Of a stretch of 64,000 nt of DNA, positions 1 to 8,235 are shown piece after piece (positions within the stretch are counted from its first letter, which is position 1; each line of letters begins with the position of its first letter). The translations under genes were made by a program, and so were the position numbers. Under the pieces are notes generated by a model. The model saw only the letters and a program-made list of their open reading frames with translations, ran no database searches and was not told the DNA's origin. This stretch comes from Bradyrhizobium genosp. L (lineage in GTDB: Bacteria > Pseudomonadota > Alphaproteobacteria > Rhizobiales > Xanthobacteraceae): positions 6,907,501 to 6,971,500 of the forward strand of contig NZ_CP061378.1 in assembly GCF_015624485.1 (NCBI RefSeq), read 5' to 3'.

Positions 1-524
1 AGCCCGCTGCGCCGCCGCCGCTGCCGGCAAGCGGATCCCCCGATCTCGAAGCGTCGCTGATCGCCGCGGTCAACGAGGCCGCCGCGAAGCGCAGCGATGT
101 CCCGAGGCCGGCGCCGCCGCCGGAGCGGACGCCGATCGTCGCAAAGCGCGCGCCCGATATCCGGGTCGTCGCGAAGGAGCCGAAGCCGGCTTCGCCACCC
201 CCGGTGCCGCCGTCGCGCAAGCCCGTCGACGATCTCGATGAGTCGCTGCTTGCGGCGCTTGCCGAAATCTCCGGCGACAAGCTCGGCATCAAGCCCGACG
301 CTGCGCCCAAAGCCTCGCCGGACGTCAAGGCTCCGCCAGACCTGAAGGCTCCGCCAGAGCTGAAGGCTCCGCCTGAGCTCAAGCCCTCGCCGGCCCCCGC
401 AGCCGCGCCGAGCCCGCCCGCCACGGCCCGCGCCGAGACCACACCGAGCCCGCCGGTCGACGACGACCTCTCCGAGATGATCAAGAAGTTCGCGCCGGAC
501 TCGAGCTTCCTGCGCAAGCAGTGA
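1..524 (+). CDS. Proline-rich protein, C-terminal part only
   Basis: The reading frame is open from the left edge of the window, so the true start lies outside. About 174 residues are visible. They are dominated by Pro, Ala and Lys, with a hexapeptide repeat (VKAPPD, LKAPPE, LKAPPE at 324-377) in the middle. A more ordinary acidic end follows (DDDLSEMIKKFAPDSSFLRKQ minus its last residue, then stop). No domain, signal peptide or membrane segment is visible in this part. The composition suggests a flexible linker or tail; the repeat is typical of unstructured spacers. I do not recognise the family and infer no function. An internal GTG at 204 could act as a start but is not needed, because the frame is open further upstream. 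Confidence 0.6.
   Translation, partial: PAAPPPLPASGSPDLEASLIAAVNEAAAKRSDVPRPAPPPERTPIVAKRAPDIRVVAKEPKPASPPPVPPSRKPVDDLDESLLAALAEISGDKLGIKPDAAPKASPDVKAPPDLKAPPELKAPPELKPSPAPAAAPSPPATARAETTPSPPVDDDLSEMIKKFAPDSSFLRKQ
324..377 (+). repeat. Three in-frame 18-bp repeats
   Basis: Three consecutive 18-bp units encode x-K-A-P-P-D/E inside the proline-rich partial gene. They differ at a few bases and are followed by a degenerate fourth unit. Confidence 0.7.
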
Positions 525-576
525 CGCCGCGGCCGCCAGCCTCAAGATGACGGGTTGATAGATCAGCTTATTCGGT

Positions 577-697
577 GTCATCACCCGCGCATGCGGGTGA
601 TCCAGTATTCCAGAGACCGCAGTGCTTGAGCCGAGAGGCCGCGGCGTACTGGGTCGCCCGGTCCATGTGCGCAATTGCGCACAGGCCGGGCGATGAC
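577..697. repeat. Intergenic inverted repeat, family J
   Basis: The element begins GTCATCACCCG and ends CGGGCGATGAC. It contains internal short palindromes (CCCGCGCATGCGGG; TGCGCAATTGCGCA). It fills most of the gap between the convergent proline-rich gene and the antiporter gene, and no gene is visible in the gap. It may serve as a transcription barrier. Confidence 0.6.
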
Positions 698-729
698 AGC
701 GGTGGATGAGGACATCGCTTCACATCCTC

Positions 730-2523
730 TCACACGCCCGCCACCGAGGCCCAGATATTGGCGAGCTTGCGCCTGACGATTTGCATGCGGGTCTGCGGCG
801 CCGGCTCCTCCTCTTCCTCGGGCAGGCGGAGGCCGACGACACTGACCCGGCCGCCGCTGATATTGCGCGCCACCAGCACGATCGTATCGAGCGCGAGCTC
901 CGCGCCTTCCTTCGGCGCGTGGGCGAGATGGACGTCGAAATAGTCCGACAGCGTCAGCCTGGCTTCGCGCTCGTCGACCTTGACGCCATAGATCTCGGCG
1001 AGCTCGCCGAGCGTATGCTCGCCCGAGACCATGAAGTCGCCGAGCAGATGCGGATCGGGCGCGGCGGACGGCGGCATGTCGACAAAGAAGCGGTCGAGCG
1101 CCTCGGCGCGCTCCGGCGGCGCCAGCAGATAGATGTAATCGCCGGGCGCGACCGGATCGGCCTCGACCGGCGTCAGGATCCGTTCGTCGCGGATGACGAG
1201 CGTCGGCTTCGACCAGGACGGAATCAGTCCGCGGCGGAAATACAGGCTCTTCGGCCGCACCGGATAGCCGACCAATTGCTGCTCGAGCTGGCCCGGCAGA
1301 TCCAGTTCGACGCGACGCGGACCGCGCTCGGCACGCGGCAGCGCGACATGCAGCCGCCGGGCGGCGGGCGCCAGTGTCCAGCCCTGCAACAGCAGCGAGA
1401 TGATGACGACGACGAAGGCGACGTCGAAATAGAGGTAGGCCTTCGACAGACCCACCAGCATCGGGATCGAGGCGAGGAAGATCGCGACCGCGCCGCGCAG
1501 GCCGGTCCAGGCGATGAACACCTTCTCCCGCCAGTTGAACTTGAACGGCGCAAGACAGATCATCACCGCCAGCGGACGCGCGATCAGCATCAGCGCGAAC
1601 GCGATCAACACCGCGCCGCCGAGGCTCGAGAGCAGCCGATGCGGCGACACCAGCAGCCCGAGCAGCACGAACATCACGATCTGCGCCAGCCAGGTCGCGG
1701 CGTCGAGGAAGGTCACCACTGAATTGTGCGCCCGGGTCGGCCGGTTGCCGATGATGATGCCGGCGAGGTAGACCGCAAGGAATCCGGAAGCATGCACGAT
1801 CTGCGAGCCGCCGAAGATCACCAGCGCCGCCGTGGTGACGAACGGCGCATGCAGGCCCTGTGGCAGCGCCACATGGTTCAGCGCGATCACCACCAGCCGG
1901 CCGCCGATCACGCCGATGATGGCCCCTAGCACCGCCTCCTGGATGAACTCCATCGCAATGTGCGAGGCCGAGCTCTGGCCGACCGAGATGAACTCGACCA
2001 GCATCAAGGTGAGGAAGATCGCGAACGGATCGTTGGTGCCGGATTCCGCCTCCAGCGTGGCGCCGACGCGCGGGCGCAGCCGCAGACCCTGGGTGTGCAC
2101 CAGCAGGAACACCGCCGCTGCGTCGGTCGAGGCGACGACGGCGCCGACCAGCAGCGACTCGGTCCAGTTGAGGTCCAGCACATATCTTGCGACCGGTGCC
2201 GTAATCAGCGCGGTCAGCAGCACGCCCGCGGTCGCGAGCACCATCGAGGGCACCAGGACGGTGCGGATGCTGGCAAACCGCGTCTTCAATCCGCCGTCGA
2301 ACAGGATCAGCGCCAGCGCCACCGAACCGACCAGATATGTGGTGCGGACATCGTCGAACTGCAGCCGTCCCGGCCCGGAATCGCCCGCCAGCATGCCGAC
2401 CAGCAAGAACACCAGCAGCAGGGGGGCGCCGAACCGCAGCGCGAGCAGGCTCGAGAGGATTCCGGCCATCACCAGAACCGCACCGAGCAGGATCGCTATA
2501 CTGACCGAGTCGAGGGATGCCAT
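730..2523 (-). CDS. nhaP2: Potassium/proton antiporter, NhaP2 (CPA1) type
   Basis: A 597-residue inner-membrane cation/proton antiporter. The first ~390 residues form a string of hydrophobic segments with CPA1 hallmarks: STDAAAVF at about 132-139 and SGTNDP at about 161-166, which contains the Asn-Asp pair used for ion binding. A soluble C-terminal part follows, resembling a TrkA_C domain (around LTPVEADPVAPGDYIYLL) and then a CorC/HlyC-like associated domain. That order and length match NhaP2/CvrA, which exports K+ in exchange for H+. The start is ATG at 2523; no strong ribosome-binding site is visible. The gene stands alone and is divergent from the MscS gene, which would suit a shared role in ion and osmotic homeostasis. 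Ion specificity (K+ versus Na+) is inferred from the family. Confidence 0.85.
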   Translation of the reverse strand: MASLDSVSIAILLGAVLVMAGILSSLLALRFGAPLLLVFLLVGMLAGDSGPGRLQFDDVRTTYLVGSVALALILFDGGLKTRFASIRTVLVPSMVLATAGVLLTALITAPVARYVLDLNWTESLLVGAVVASTDAAAVFLLVHTQGLRLRPRVGATLEAESGTNDPFAIFLTLMLVEFISVGQSSASHIAMEFIQEAVLGAIIGVIGGRLVVIALNHVALPQGLHAPFVTTAALVIFGGSQIVHASGFLAVYLAGIIIGNRPTRAHNSVVTFLDAATWLAQIVMFVLLGLLVSPHRLLSSLGGAVLIAFALMLIARPLAVMICLAPFKFNWREKVFIAWTGLRGAVAIFLASIPMLVGLSKAYLYFDVAFVVVIISLLLQGWTLAPAARRLHVALPRAERGPRRVELDLPGQLEQQLVGYPVRPKSLYFRRGLIPSWSKPTLVIRDERILTPVEADPVAPGDYIYLLAPPERAEALDRFFVDMPPSAAPDPHLLGDFMVSGEHTLGELAEIYGVKVDEREARLTLSDYFDVHLAHAPKEGAELALDTIVLVARNISGGRVSVVGLRLPEEEEEPAPQTRMQIVRRKLANIWASVAGV

Positions 2524-2633
2524 GCGTGTTCAGAAGGGACCAAATACTTGCAATTGCATCCTTATCGTCGCCACACTTCGACGCCAACCGATTTCTGCCG
2601 ACAGCGGCAATCTGCCCGCTTGGCGTCTTGTTT

Positions 2634-2683
2634 GAGCATGATCCTTCCGGAAAACCGCTTCACAGTTTTCCGGATCATGCTCT
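2634..2683. repeat. Intergenic hairpin, family H
   Basis: Long imperfect palindrome: GAGCATGATCCTTCCGGAAA pairs with TTTTCCGGATCATGCTC across a short loop. It lies between divergent nhaP2 and mscS. The remaining gap holds no gene that I can see. Confidence 0.65.
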
Positions 2684-2796
2684 AGGTCGCCTCGACACTG
2701 TGTTGTATCGATGGTCGCAGCCGTGCCCTTGTGGGATTCTCCCCGCGCATTCGAATCACATTTGCCTGACCCGCGCTTCGAGTTGAGATTTTGCCG

Positions 2797-4113
2797 ATGG
2801 ACATGAGCTGGAAAGACGTCCTGGAATTGATCCGAACGACGGCGAGCTCGTTCGGGGCCGAGATCGCCTCACCGTGGTTCTATCTGCAGTTCGGCATCAT
2901 CCTCGCGGCGGCCGGCATCGCCTACGCCGCCGACACCGCGATCCACGCCCGGGTCCAGATGTCGTCGCTGGCGACACGCTGGCCGTTGCCGCTCCGGCAT
3001 TTCGCGCGGGTGATGGTGGCGAGTGCCTCCACGGCGGTGTTCGCCGTGCTGATGGTGATCTCGCGCATCGTGATGTGGCATACGACCTGGCCGAGCCGCA
3101 GCTATCTGGTCGCGGTCTCCGCCAAGCTCGCGCTGGCCTGGCTGGTGATCCGGCTCGTGACCTCGGTGATCGACAACGCCTTCATCGTCAAGCTGGTCTC
3201 GATCGCGGCCTGGTTGGTGGCAGCGCTCAGCATCATCGGCCAACTCGACGGAGCCGCCGACATGCTCGATTCGGTTGCCATCGTGGTCGGCGGCCTGCGC
3301 CTGACGCCGCTGCTGTTGATCAAGGCCGGCGCGGTCCTGATCGTGGCGCTGTGGCTGACCAACATCGCCAGCAATTTCGCCGAGAGCCGCATCAACCGCG
3401 CCAGCGACCTGACGCCGTCGATCCAGGTGCTGCTGGTCAAGATCATCCGGATCGGCCTGATGGTGCTGGCGATCGCCATCGCGCTCGACGCGGTCGGCAT
3501 CAATTTGCAGGCGCTCGCGGTGTTCACGGGTGCGGCCGGCGTCGGCATCGGTCTCGGCCTGCAGAAGATCGTCGCCAATTTCATCAGCGGGCTGATCCTC
3601 CTGGTCGACAAGTCGGTGAAGCCCGGCGACCTCGTCACCATCGGCGACAATTCCGGCAAGATCAGCGCGATGAAGACCCGCTACATCTCGGTCGCTGCCG
3701 GCGACGGCCGCGAGTTCCTGATCCCGAACGAGGACCTGGTGACGCAGAAGGTCACCAACTGGACCTACACCGACAAGAACACGCTGGTGAAGATCGCCTT
3801 CTCCACCAATTACGACGCCAATCCGCGCCAGGTCTGCAAGCTCGCGGTCGAGACCGCATCCGCCCATCCGCGCGCCACCAAGGGCAAGACGCCCAACGCC
3901 ATCCTGACCGAATTCGCCGAGGCCGGCATGAAGTTCTCCCTGACCTTCTGGATCGCCGATCCCGACGGCATGGACGGCGTCAAGAGCGACGTGATGCTGG
4001 CACTGTGGGACGCTTTCAAGCAGGACGGCATCAAGGTGCCCTACCCGGTCCGGGAACTTCGCATCCGCGGCGGCGCGCTGCCGGTCGAGAGCGTGGTCGA
4101 GGTGTCGGGTTAA
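2797..4113 (+). CDS. Mechanosensitive ion channel, MscS family
   Basis: A 438-residue membrane protein. The first ~260 residues contain several hydrophobic helices. They end in a Gly/Ala-rich pore helix (GAAGVGIGLGLQKIVANF, about 244-261), the hallmark of MscS. This runs into the beta domain (DKSVKPGDLVTIGDNSGKIS) and a mixed alpha/beta C-terminal domain. Such channels open on membrane stretch and release solutes on hypo-osmotic shock. I chose ATG at 2797 over the in-frame TTG at 2791 because the next residues (MDMSWKDV) look like a normal amino end. More N-terminal helices than E. coli MscS suggests a YbdG/YnaI-like member, which is inference. Confidence 0.9.
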   Translation: MDMSWKDVLELIRTTASSFGAEIASPWFYLQFGIILAAAGIAYAADTAIHARVQMSSLATRWPLPLRHFARVMVASASTAVFAVLMVISRIVMWHTTWPSRSYLVAVSAKLALAWLVIRLVTSVIDNAFIVKLVSIAAWLVAALSIIGQLDGAADMLDSVAIVVGGLRLTPLLLIKAGAVLIVALWLTNIASNFAESRINRASDLTPSIQVLLVKIIRIGLMVLAIAIALDAVGINLQALAVFTGAAGVGIGLGLQKIVANFISGLILLVDKSVKPGDLVTIGDNSGKISAMKTRYISVAAGDGREFLIPNEDLVTQKVTNWTYTDKNTLVKIAFSTNYDANPRQVCKLAVETASAHPRATKGKTPNAILTEFAEAGMKFSLTFWIADPDGMDGVKSDVMLALWDAFKQDGIKVPYPVRELRIRGGALPVESVVEVSG

Positions 4114-4261
4114 CCCTCGAAGGCGCTGTTCCGGGCCCGGGTTGGCCCGGAAATTATCCGTTTCGGCATCGTCCCCATGCCCAAGCTTGGCTTGCGCGCG
4201 GCGCGCCGATCATTAAATTAGGCCCCAAAATCAGCCCTTTGCCGAGAGAAACTGCCCGCCC

Positions 4262-5089
4262 ATGAGTTATATCGAAGCCTCCGAACAGACCGCCCTCCGC
4301 AAGACCGGCCAGATCAAGCTGCACGGCGCGAGCAGCTTCGTCGGCATGCGCAAGGCAGGTGCCCTGGTGTCGAAGTGCCTCGATGCGCTCACCGACATCG
4401 TCAAGTCGGGCGTCCCGACCTCCGTGATCGACGAGTTCGTGCGCAAGTTCGCGTTCGACCACGGCGCCTATCCGGCGACGCTGATGTATCGCGGCTATCG
4501 CTACTCGACCTGCACGTCGATCAACCACGTGGTCTGCCACGGCATGCCGGGCGACCGCCCGCTGAAGGAAGGCGACATCGTCAACGTCGACGTCACCTTC
4601 ATCGTCGACGGCTGGTACGGCGACTCCAGCCGGATGTATGCGATCGGCCCGATCGCGCGAAAGGCCGAGCGGCTGATCGAGGTGACCTATGAGGCGATGA
4701 TGCGCGGCATTGCCGCGGTGAAGCCCGGCGCCACCACCGGCGATATCGGCCACGCCATCCAGAGCTATGTCGAGCCGCAGGGCATGAGCGTGGTGCGCGA
4801 TTTCTGCGGCCACGGCCTCGGCCGCCTGTTCCACGACGAGCCGAACATCATTCATGTCGGCCGCCCCGGCGAGGGCGTGCCGCTGAAGCCCGGCATGTTC
4901 TTCACCATCGAGCCGATGATCAATCTCGGCAAGCCGCATGTGAAGATCCTGTCCGACGGCTGGACCGCTGTCACCCGCGACCGCTCGCTGTCGGCGCAGT
5001 TCGAGCATTCGGTCGGCGTCACCGCCGACGGCGTCGAGATCTTCACGCTGTCCGAGCGTCACGGCGAGAAGCCGTGGGTGCAGGTGTAA
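4262..5089 (+). CDS. map: Methionine aminopeptidase, type I
   Basis: A 275-residue cytoplasmic metalloprotease that removes the initiator methionine from new proteins. The five metal ligands of the family can be placed: Asp110 (NVDVTF), Asp121 (YGDSS), His184 (CGHGLG), Glu217 (FTIEPMI) and Glu248 (FEHSVG). His93 in HGMPGD is the usual substrate-side histidine. Length and order match the family. The start is ATG at 4262. It converges with the glycosylase-like gene, with only 26 bases between the stops. Many alphaproteobacteria carry several map copies, so this may not be the only one in the genome. Confidence 0.93.
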   Translation: MSYIEASEQTALRKTGQIKLHGASSFVGMRKAGALVSKCLDALTDIVKSGVPTSVIDEFVRKFAFDHGAYPATLMYRGYRYSTCTSINHVVCHGMPGDRPLKEGDIVNVDVTFIVDGWYGDSSRMYAIGPIARKAERLIEVTYEAMMRGIAAVKPGATTGDIGHAIQSYVEPQGMSVVRDFCGHGLGRLFHDEPNIIHVGRPGEGVPLKPGMFFTIEPMINLGKPHVKILSDGWTAVTRDRSLSAQFEHSVGVTADGVEIFTLSERHGEKPWVQV

Positions 5090-5115
5090 CGGGTCGCGGT
5101 GTAGCGGCGGCGCGA

Positions 5116-5835
5116 TCAGTAGTCGCTGCGCGTGCGCGCGGCGATCTCTTCGGGCGTGTGGTTGTCGCCGATCGACATCGCGCAGATGCGCGACAGATGC
5201 AGGTAGGGCAGCCCGGTCTCTTCGGCCCAGGCGTTGAACTGCGCCTGCACCTTGGCGAGATCGCGCTTCGACTTGACCTCCTCGGCAATGTCGAGCCCGG
5301 CATCACGCAGGCAGGTTGTGACGTCGCGCGATGTCACAAAACCGTCCCAGCCGAGGAAGCGCAGCAGCATCTGCCCGGTATTGCCGCCGAGCCGGCTGCC
5401 GCGTTTCGCCAGCAGATCCAACAGCCCGATCTCGTCGGATGACGGCCAGGCGGCAAGGAATTTGCCGAAACTGCCGTGCTCGCGCGCGATCTCCTGAATG
5501 AAGCGGCCATTGTCGCGCACCGACATGATCTTGGCGCCGTTGCGCACGATCCGCGCGTCGCTCGTCAGCTTCTCCCAATATTCGTCGGGCTCAAAGGCGA
5601 GCTTGGCGGGCGCGAAGCCGAGGAAGGCCTGCTCGAAACCTTCCCATTTGGCGTCGATCACGCTCCAGGCGAAACCCGCGCAGAAAACCCGCCTGGTCAT
5701 CTCGGCCAGCACGCGGTCGTCGCCGAGTTTCGCCAGCGCCTTGGCGCCTGCCGGCGGGTGCAGCAGCTTTTCCAGCGCCTTCGGCCCGCCCTTGCGCTTC
5801 TCGGCGCGGGCCCGGATCACCTTGAACGAGGTCAC
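5116..5835 (-). CDS. DNA-3-methyladenine glycosylase I-like protein
   Basis: About 239 residues resembling the Tag family (HhH-GPD superfamily), which removes 3-methyladenine from alkylated DNA. Family-like stretches are VFCAGFAWSVIDAKWEGFEQ, DARIVRNGAKIMSVRDN and LGWDGFVTSRDV. The frame runs 102 bases further upstream, but GTG at 5835 is the better start: GGGAAAGG lies about eight bases before it and the protein then begins MTSFKVIRARAEKRKGG. The Cys/His zinc ligands of E. coli Tag are not obvious, so the protein may belong to a divergent branch. The neighbour is the divergent exported dioxygenase; no functional link is evident. Confidence 0.7.
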   Translation of the reverse strand: MTSFKVIRARAEKRKGGPKALEKLLHPPAGAKALAKLGDDRVLAEMTRRVFCAGFAWSVIDAKWEGFEQAFLGFAPAKLAFEPDEYWEKLTSDARIVRNGAKIMSVRDNGRFIQEIAREHGSFGKFLAAWPSSDEIGLLDLLAKRGSRLGGNTGQMLLRFLGWDGFVTSRDVTTCLRDAGLDIAEEVKSKRDLAKVQAQFNAWAEETGLPYLHLSRICAMSIGDNHTPEEIAARTRSDY

Positions 5836-6019
5836 GCGAGACACCTTTCCCAATATGACGAAACAAACATCTGGCGGCGACGAACGGTAGTTCGCTTGTC
5901 GCATCGTGGCAAACCGTCGCAGGCAACGCAGCGCCACACTACGAAACCGAACCGTCCTGATGTCGCCATGCTGGCCGGAGAATGGAAGCCCTGTTGGTCA
6001 CGATCGACAGGAGTGACGA

Positions 6020-6874
6020 TTGGACAAATCCACACGCCGCGGCGTCCTCGGCCTGATCTCGGCCAGCGCGGCAGGCCTGTTGCCGGCGCAACGCGCGCGT
6101 GCTGCATCCGAAAGCCGGCCGGTCGACAGCGTCGATGCCTGCATCCTGACGCCGCAGGCGGAGGAAGGGCCGTTCTACGCCGACCCGAAGCTGGTGCGCG
6201 CCGACATCGCCGACGGCAGGGCCGGCATTCCCTTGACCTTGCGGCTGCGCGTGATCGAGGCCGGCTCGTGCACGCCGATCGCCGGCGCACGCGTCGACAT
6301 CTGGCACTGCGATGCGCAAGGCCTGTATTCGGCGTTCCGCGGCCAAGGCGACCAGCACACCATCGACGAATCGAGCAGCACGTTCCTGCGCGGCACCCAG
6401 ATGACCGACGACGCCGGATGGGTCGCCTTCAACACGATCTATCCGGGCTGGTATGACGGCCGCGCCACCCATATCCACTTCAAGGTCTTCCTCGACCAGA
6501 AGAATGTCCTGACCGGGCAGACCTTCCTCCCGGATGCGCTGAACGAGTTCATCTACGCCAACGTGACGGAGTATGCCGGACGGCCGCGGCCGCGCACCAC
6601 ACTGAATGCCAACGATCATGTCGTCGAGACCGCCGATCCCGACCACCGCGCCTTCTGCGCGGTGAAGGAGGACAAGGACCGCTATGTCGCGACGCTGACG
6701 CTCGGCGTCGATCGCCGCGCCAACATCGCGCAGCAGGCGCGGCGCGGACCGCCACCGGGGCCACCGCCCGGTCCGCCGCCGGCCGGCATGACCTTCGGCG
6801 GCCCACCGCCATTCGGACGTCAGATCAAGGATCGGCTCGCGGCGCTGATCCCCGGCCTGAAGCGCAGCCAATAA
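6020..6874 (+). CDS. Tat-exported intradiol ring-cleavage dioxygenase
   Basis: A 284-residue non-haem Fe(III) dioxygenase of the catechol/protocatechuate intradiol fold, predicted to act outside the cytoplasm. The N-terminus has a twin-arginine pair and hydrophobic stretch (STRRGVLGLISASAAGLLPA) with a likely cleavage near ARA-A. The catalytic core has DIWHCDAQGLYSAF (Tyr103) and YPGWYDGRATHIHF (Tyr145, His151, His153), matching the Tyr-Tyr-His-His iron site. The C-terminus carries a Pro/Gly-rich tail (GPPPGPPPGPPP). The start is TTG at 6020. Cytoplasmic intradiol enzymes lack the Tat signal, so this belongs to the exported subgroup whose substrates are poorly known. It is not next to other beta-ketoadipate genes; pobA is 5.5 kb away. 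Confidence 0.85.
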   Translation: MDKSTRRGVLGLISASAAGLLPAQRARAASESRPVDSVDACILTPQAEEGPFYADPKLVRADIADGRAGIPLTLRLRVIEAGSCTPIAGARVDIWHCDAQGLYSAFRGQGDQHTIDESSSTFLRGTQMTDDAGWVAFNTIYPGWYDGRATHIHFKVFLDQKNVLTGQTFLPDALNEFIYANVTEYAGRPRPRTTLNANDHVVETADPDHRAFCAVKEDKDRYVATLTLGVDRRANIAQQARRGPPPGPPPGPPPAGMTFGGPPPFGRQIKDRLAALIPGLKRSQ

Positions 6875-6925
6875 GGCGGCGCGCAGGCCTTGCAAATCGC
6901 GGCCGGCACGGCAAGGTTGTGGCCG

Positions 6926-7639
6926 ATGCCCGCCAAGCCCGATGACAGCCAGAATGACGCCGACGAGACGCCGCATTATCACGGCCATCGCGAGCGGCTG
7001 CGCGAGCGCTTCCATGCGGCGGGTCCGGAGGCGCTGACCGACTACGAGCTTTTGGAGATGGCGCTGTTCGCGGCGATCCCGCGTCGCGACACCAAGCCGT
7101 TGGCAAAAGCGCTGTTGAAGAAATTCGGCTCGTTTGCCGAGGTCGTGCACGCGCCGGTGGCGCGGCTGCGCGAGGTCGACGGTGTTAAGGACGCCTCGAT
7201 CAACCAACTCAAGCTGCTGGCGGCAGCCGCCGGCCGCATCGCCAAGGGCGAGATCAAGCGCAGCGTCGCGCTGTCGTCTTGGAACGAGGTGATCGACTAT
7301 TGCCGCTCCAGCATGGCGTTCGCCGACAAGGAGCAGTTCCGCCTGCTGTTCCTCGACAAGCGCAACCAGCTGATCGCCGACGAGGTGCAGCAGACCGGTA
7401 CCGTCGACCACACCCCGGTCTATCCGCGCGAGGTGATCAAGCGCGCGCTGGAATTGTCGGCGACCGCGCTGATCCTGGTGCACAACCATCCGAGTGGCGA
7501 CCCGACACCATCGCAGGCCGACATCCAGATGACGAAAGCGATCGTCGAGATCGCTAAGCCGCTCGGGATCGCGGTGCATGACCACATCATCGTCGGCAAG
7601 AACGGGCATGCGAGCTTGAAGGGCATGCGGCTGATGTGA
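6926..7639 (+). CDS. radC: RadC family JAB-domain protein
   Basis: A 237-residue protein of the RadC/YicR family. An N-terminal helix-hairpin-helix-like part ([25 protein letters not shown]) precedes a JAB/MPN metalloprotease-like domain with the signature [14 protein letters not shown]. This supplies the His-x-His...Asp zinc ligands; the upstream Glu may be in TDYELLEM or later. The family is called a DNA repair protein, but its biochemical role is unsettled. I prefer ATG at 6926; the frame is open to a TTG at 6890 only 15 bases after the dioxygenase stop. Co-direction and close spacing would allow read-through from the dioxygenase gene. Confidence 0.9.
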   Translation: MPAKPDDSQNDADETPHYHGHRERLRERFHAAGPEALTDYELLEMALFAAIPRRDTKPLAKALLKKFGSFAEVVHAPVARLREVDGVKDASINQLKLLAAAAGRIAKGEIKRSVALSSWNEVIDYCRSSMAFADKEQFRLLFLDKRNQLIADEVQQTGTVDHTPVYPREVIKRALELSATALILVHNHPSGDPTPSQADIQMTKAIVEIAKPLGIAVHDHIIVGKNGHASLKGMRLM

Positions 7640-7648
7640 AGATTGCGC

Positions 7649-7753
7649 CGTCATTCCGGGGCGACGCGTAGCGTCGAGCCCGGAATCCATTCATACACCG
7701 GCGATGCGGTTCGATTGATTCCAGGCTCGCGCTTCGCGCGCCCCGGAATGACG
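7649..7753. repeat. Intergenic inverted repeat, family C (copy 1)
   Basis: The ends are CGTCATTCCGGGGCG and CGCCCCGGAATGACG, with inner arms around GAGCCCGGAATCCAT. It fills the space between the convergent radC and DUF3237 genes. Confidence 0.8.
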
Positions 7754-7769
7754 AGAAGGGAGCAGGGGC

Positions 7770-8231
7770 TCACAACACCTGGTGCACGTCGATCACGACG
7801 CGGTCGGCGTGGCGGGCGGCGGAGGCGATGAAGAGGTGCTGCATCAGCCAGCGGTAGTTCTCCGCACCGGTTTCGAATTTCGGCACGGTGCGGAAATAGA
7901 TCAGCTTCGGGTCGACCGGCTCGCCACGCTTCAGCTTTTGCAGGAGATCGACCGGCCCGAAGCGGATGCCGCGGTTCTCGACATAGACCACCGCACCGTC
8001 GTCGGTTTCGAAGGCATATTTGGCCTCGAGGTCGATCAGTTCGTTGGGGCGGATGATCTGGAAGTCGGCGCCGAAGGCGAGCACCTTGCCGTTGACCTTT
8101 TCGCCCCTCACCTCGCCGCCGATGATCGGGATGATGCGGCGAACGCCGGTGCCGATCTCGCCGGCCGAGGTCACCTCGCCGATGCGGGCCGTGATAGTGA
8201 AGACGTAGCGCGTCTCAATCGCCGGGGTCAT
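7770..8231 (-). CDS. DUF3237 (UPF0311) family protein
   Basis: A 153-residue soluble protein of the DUF3237 family, recognised from GTGVRRIIPIIGGEVRGEKVNG near the N-terminus and LIYFRTVPKFETGAENYRWL near the C-terminus. The family forms a small beta barrel; no reaction is established to my knowledge. The gene starts 4 bases after the dctM-type gene, so it is almost certainly the last gene of the TRAP transporter operon. That placement suggests it handles or binds the imported acid, or a product of it. This is inference. Confidence 0.8.
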   Translation of the reverse strand: MTPAIETRYVFTITARIGEVTSAGEIGTGVRRIIPIIGGEVRGEKVNGKVLAFGADFQIIRPNELIDLEAKYAFETDDGAVVYVENRGIRFGPVDLLQKLKRGEPVDPKLIYFRTVPKFETGAENYRWLMQHLFIASAARHADRVVIDVHQVL

Positions 8232-8235
8232 CTGC

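Noticed and set aside
581..2587. Long minus-strand frame over the antiporter gene (668 residues)
   Set aside because: It is Arg/Ala-rich antisense-type shadow of the same strand in another frame; the 597-residue frame inside it has clear membrane helices and family motifs.
5939..7690. 583-residue minus-strand frame opposite the dioxygenase and radC genes
   Set aside because: Composition (His, Arg, Asp, Gly-rich, no domain) is that of the complementary strand of GC-rich coding DNA.
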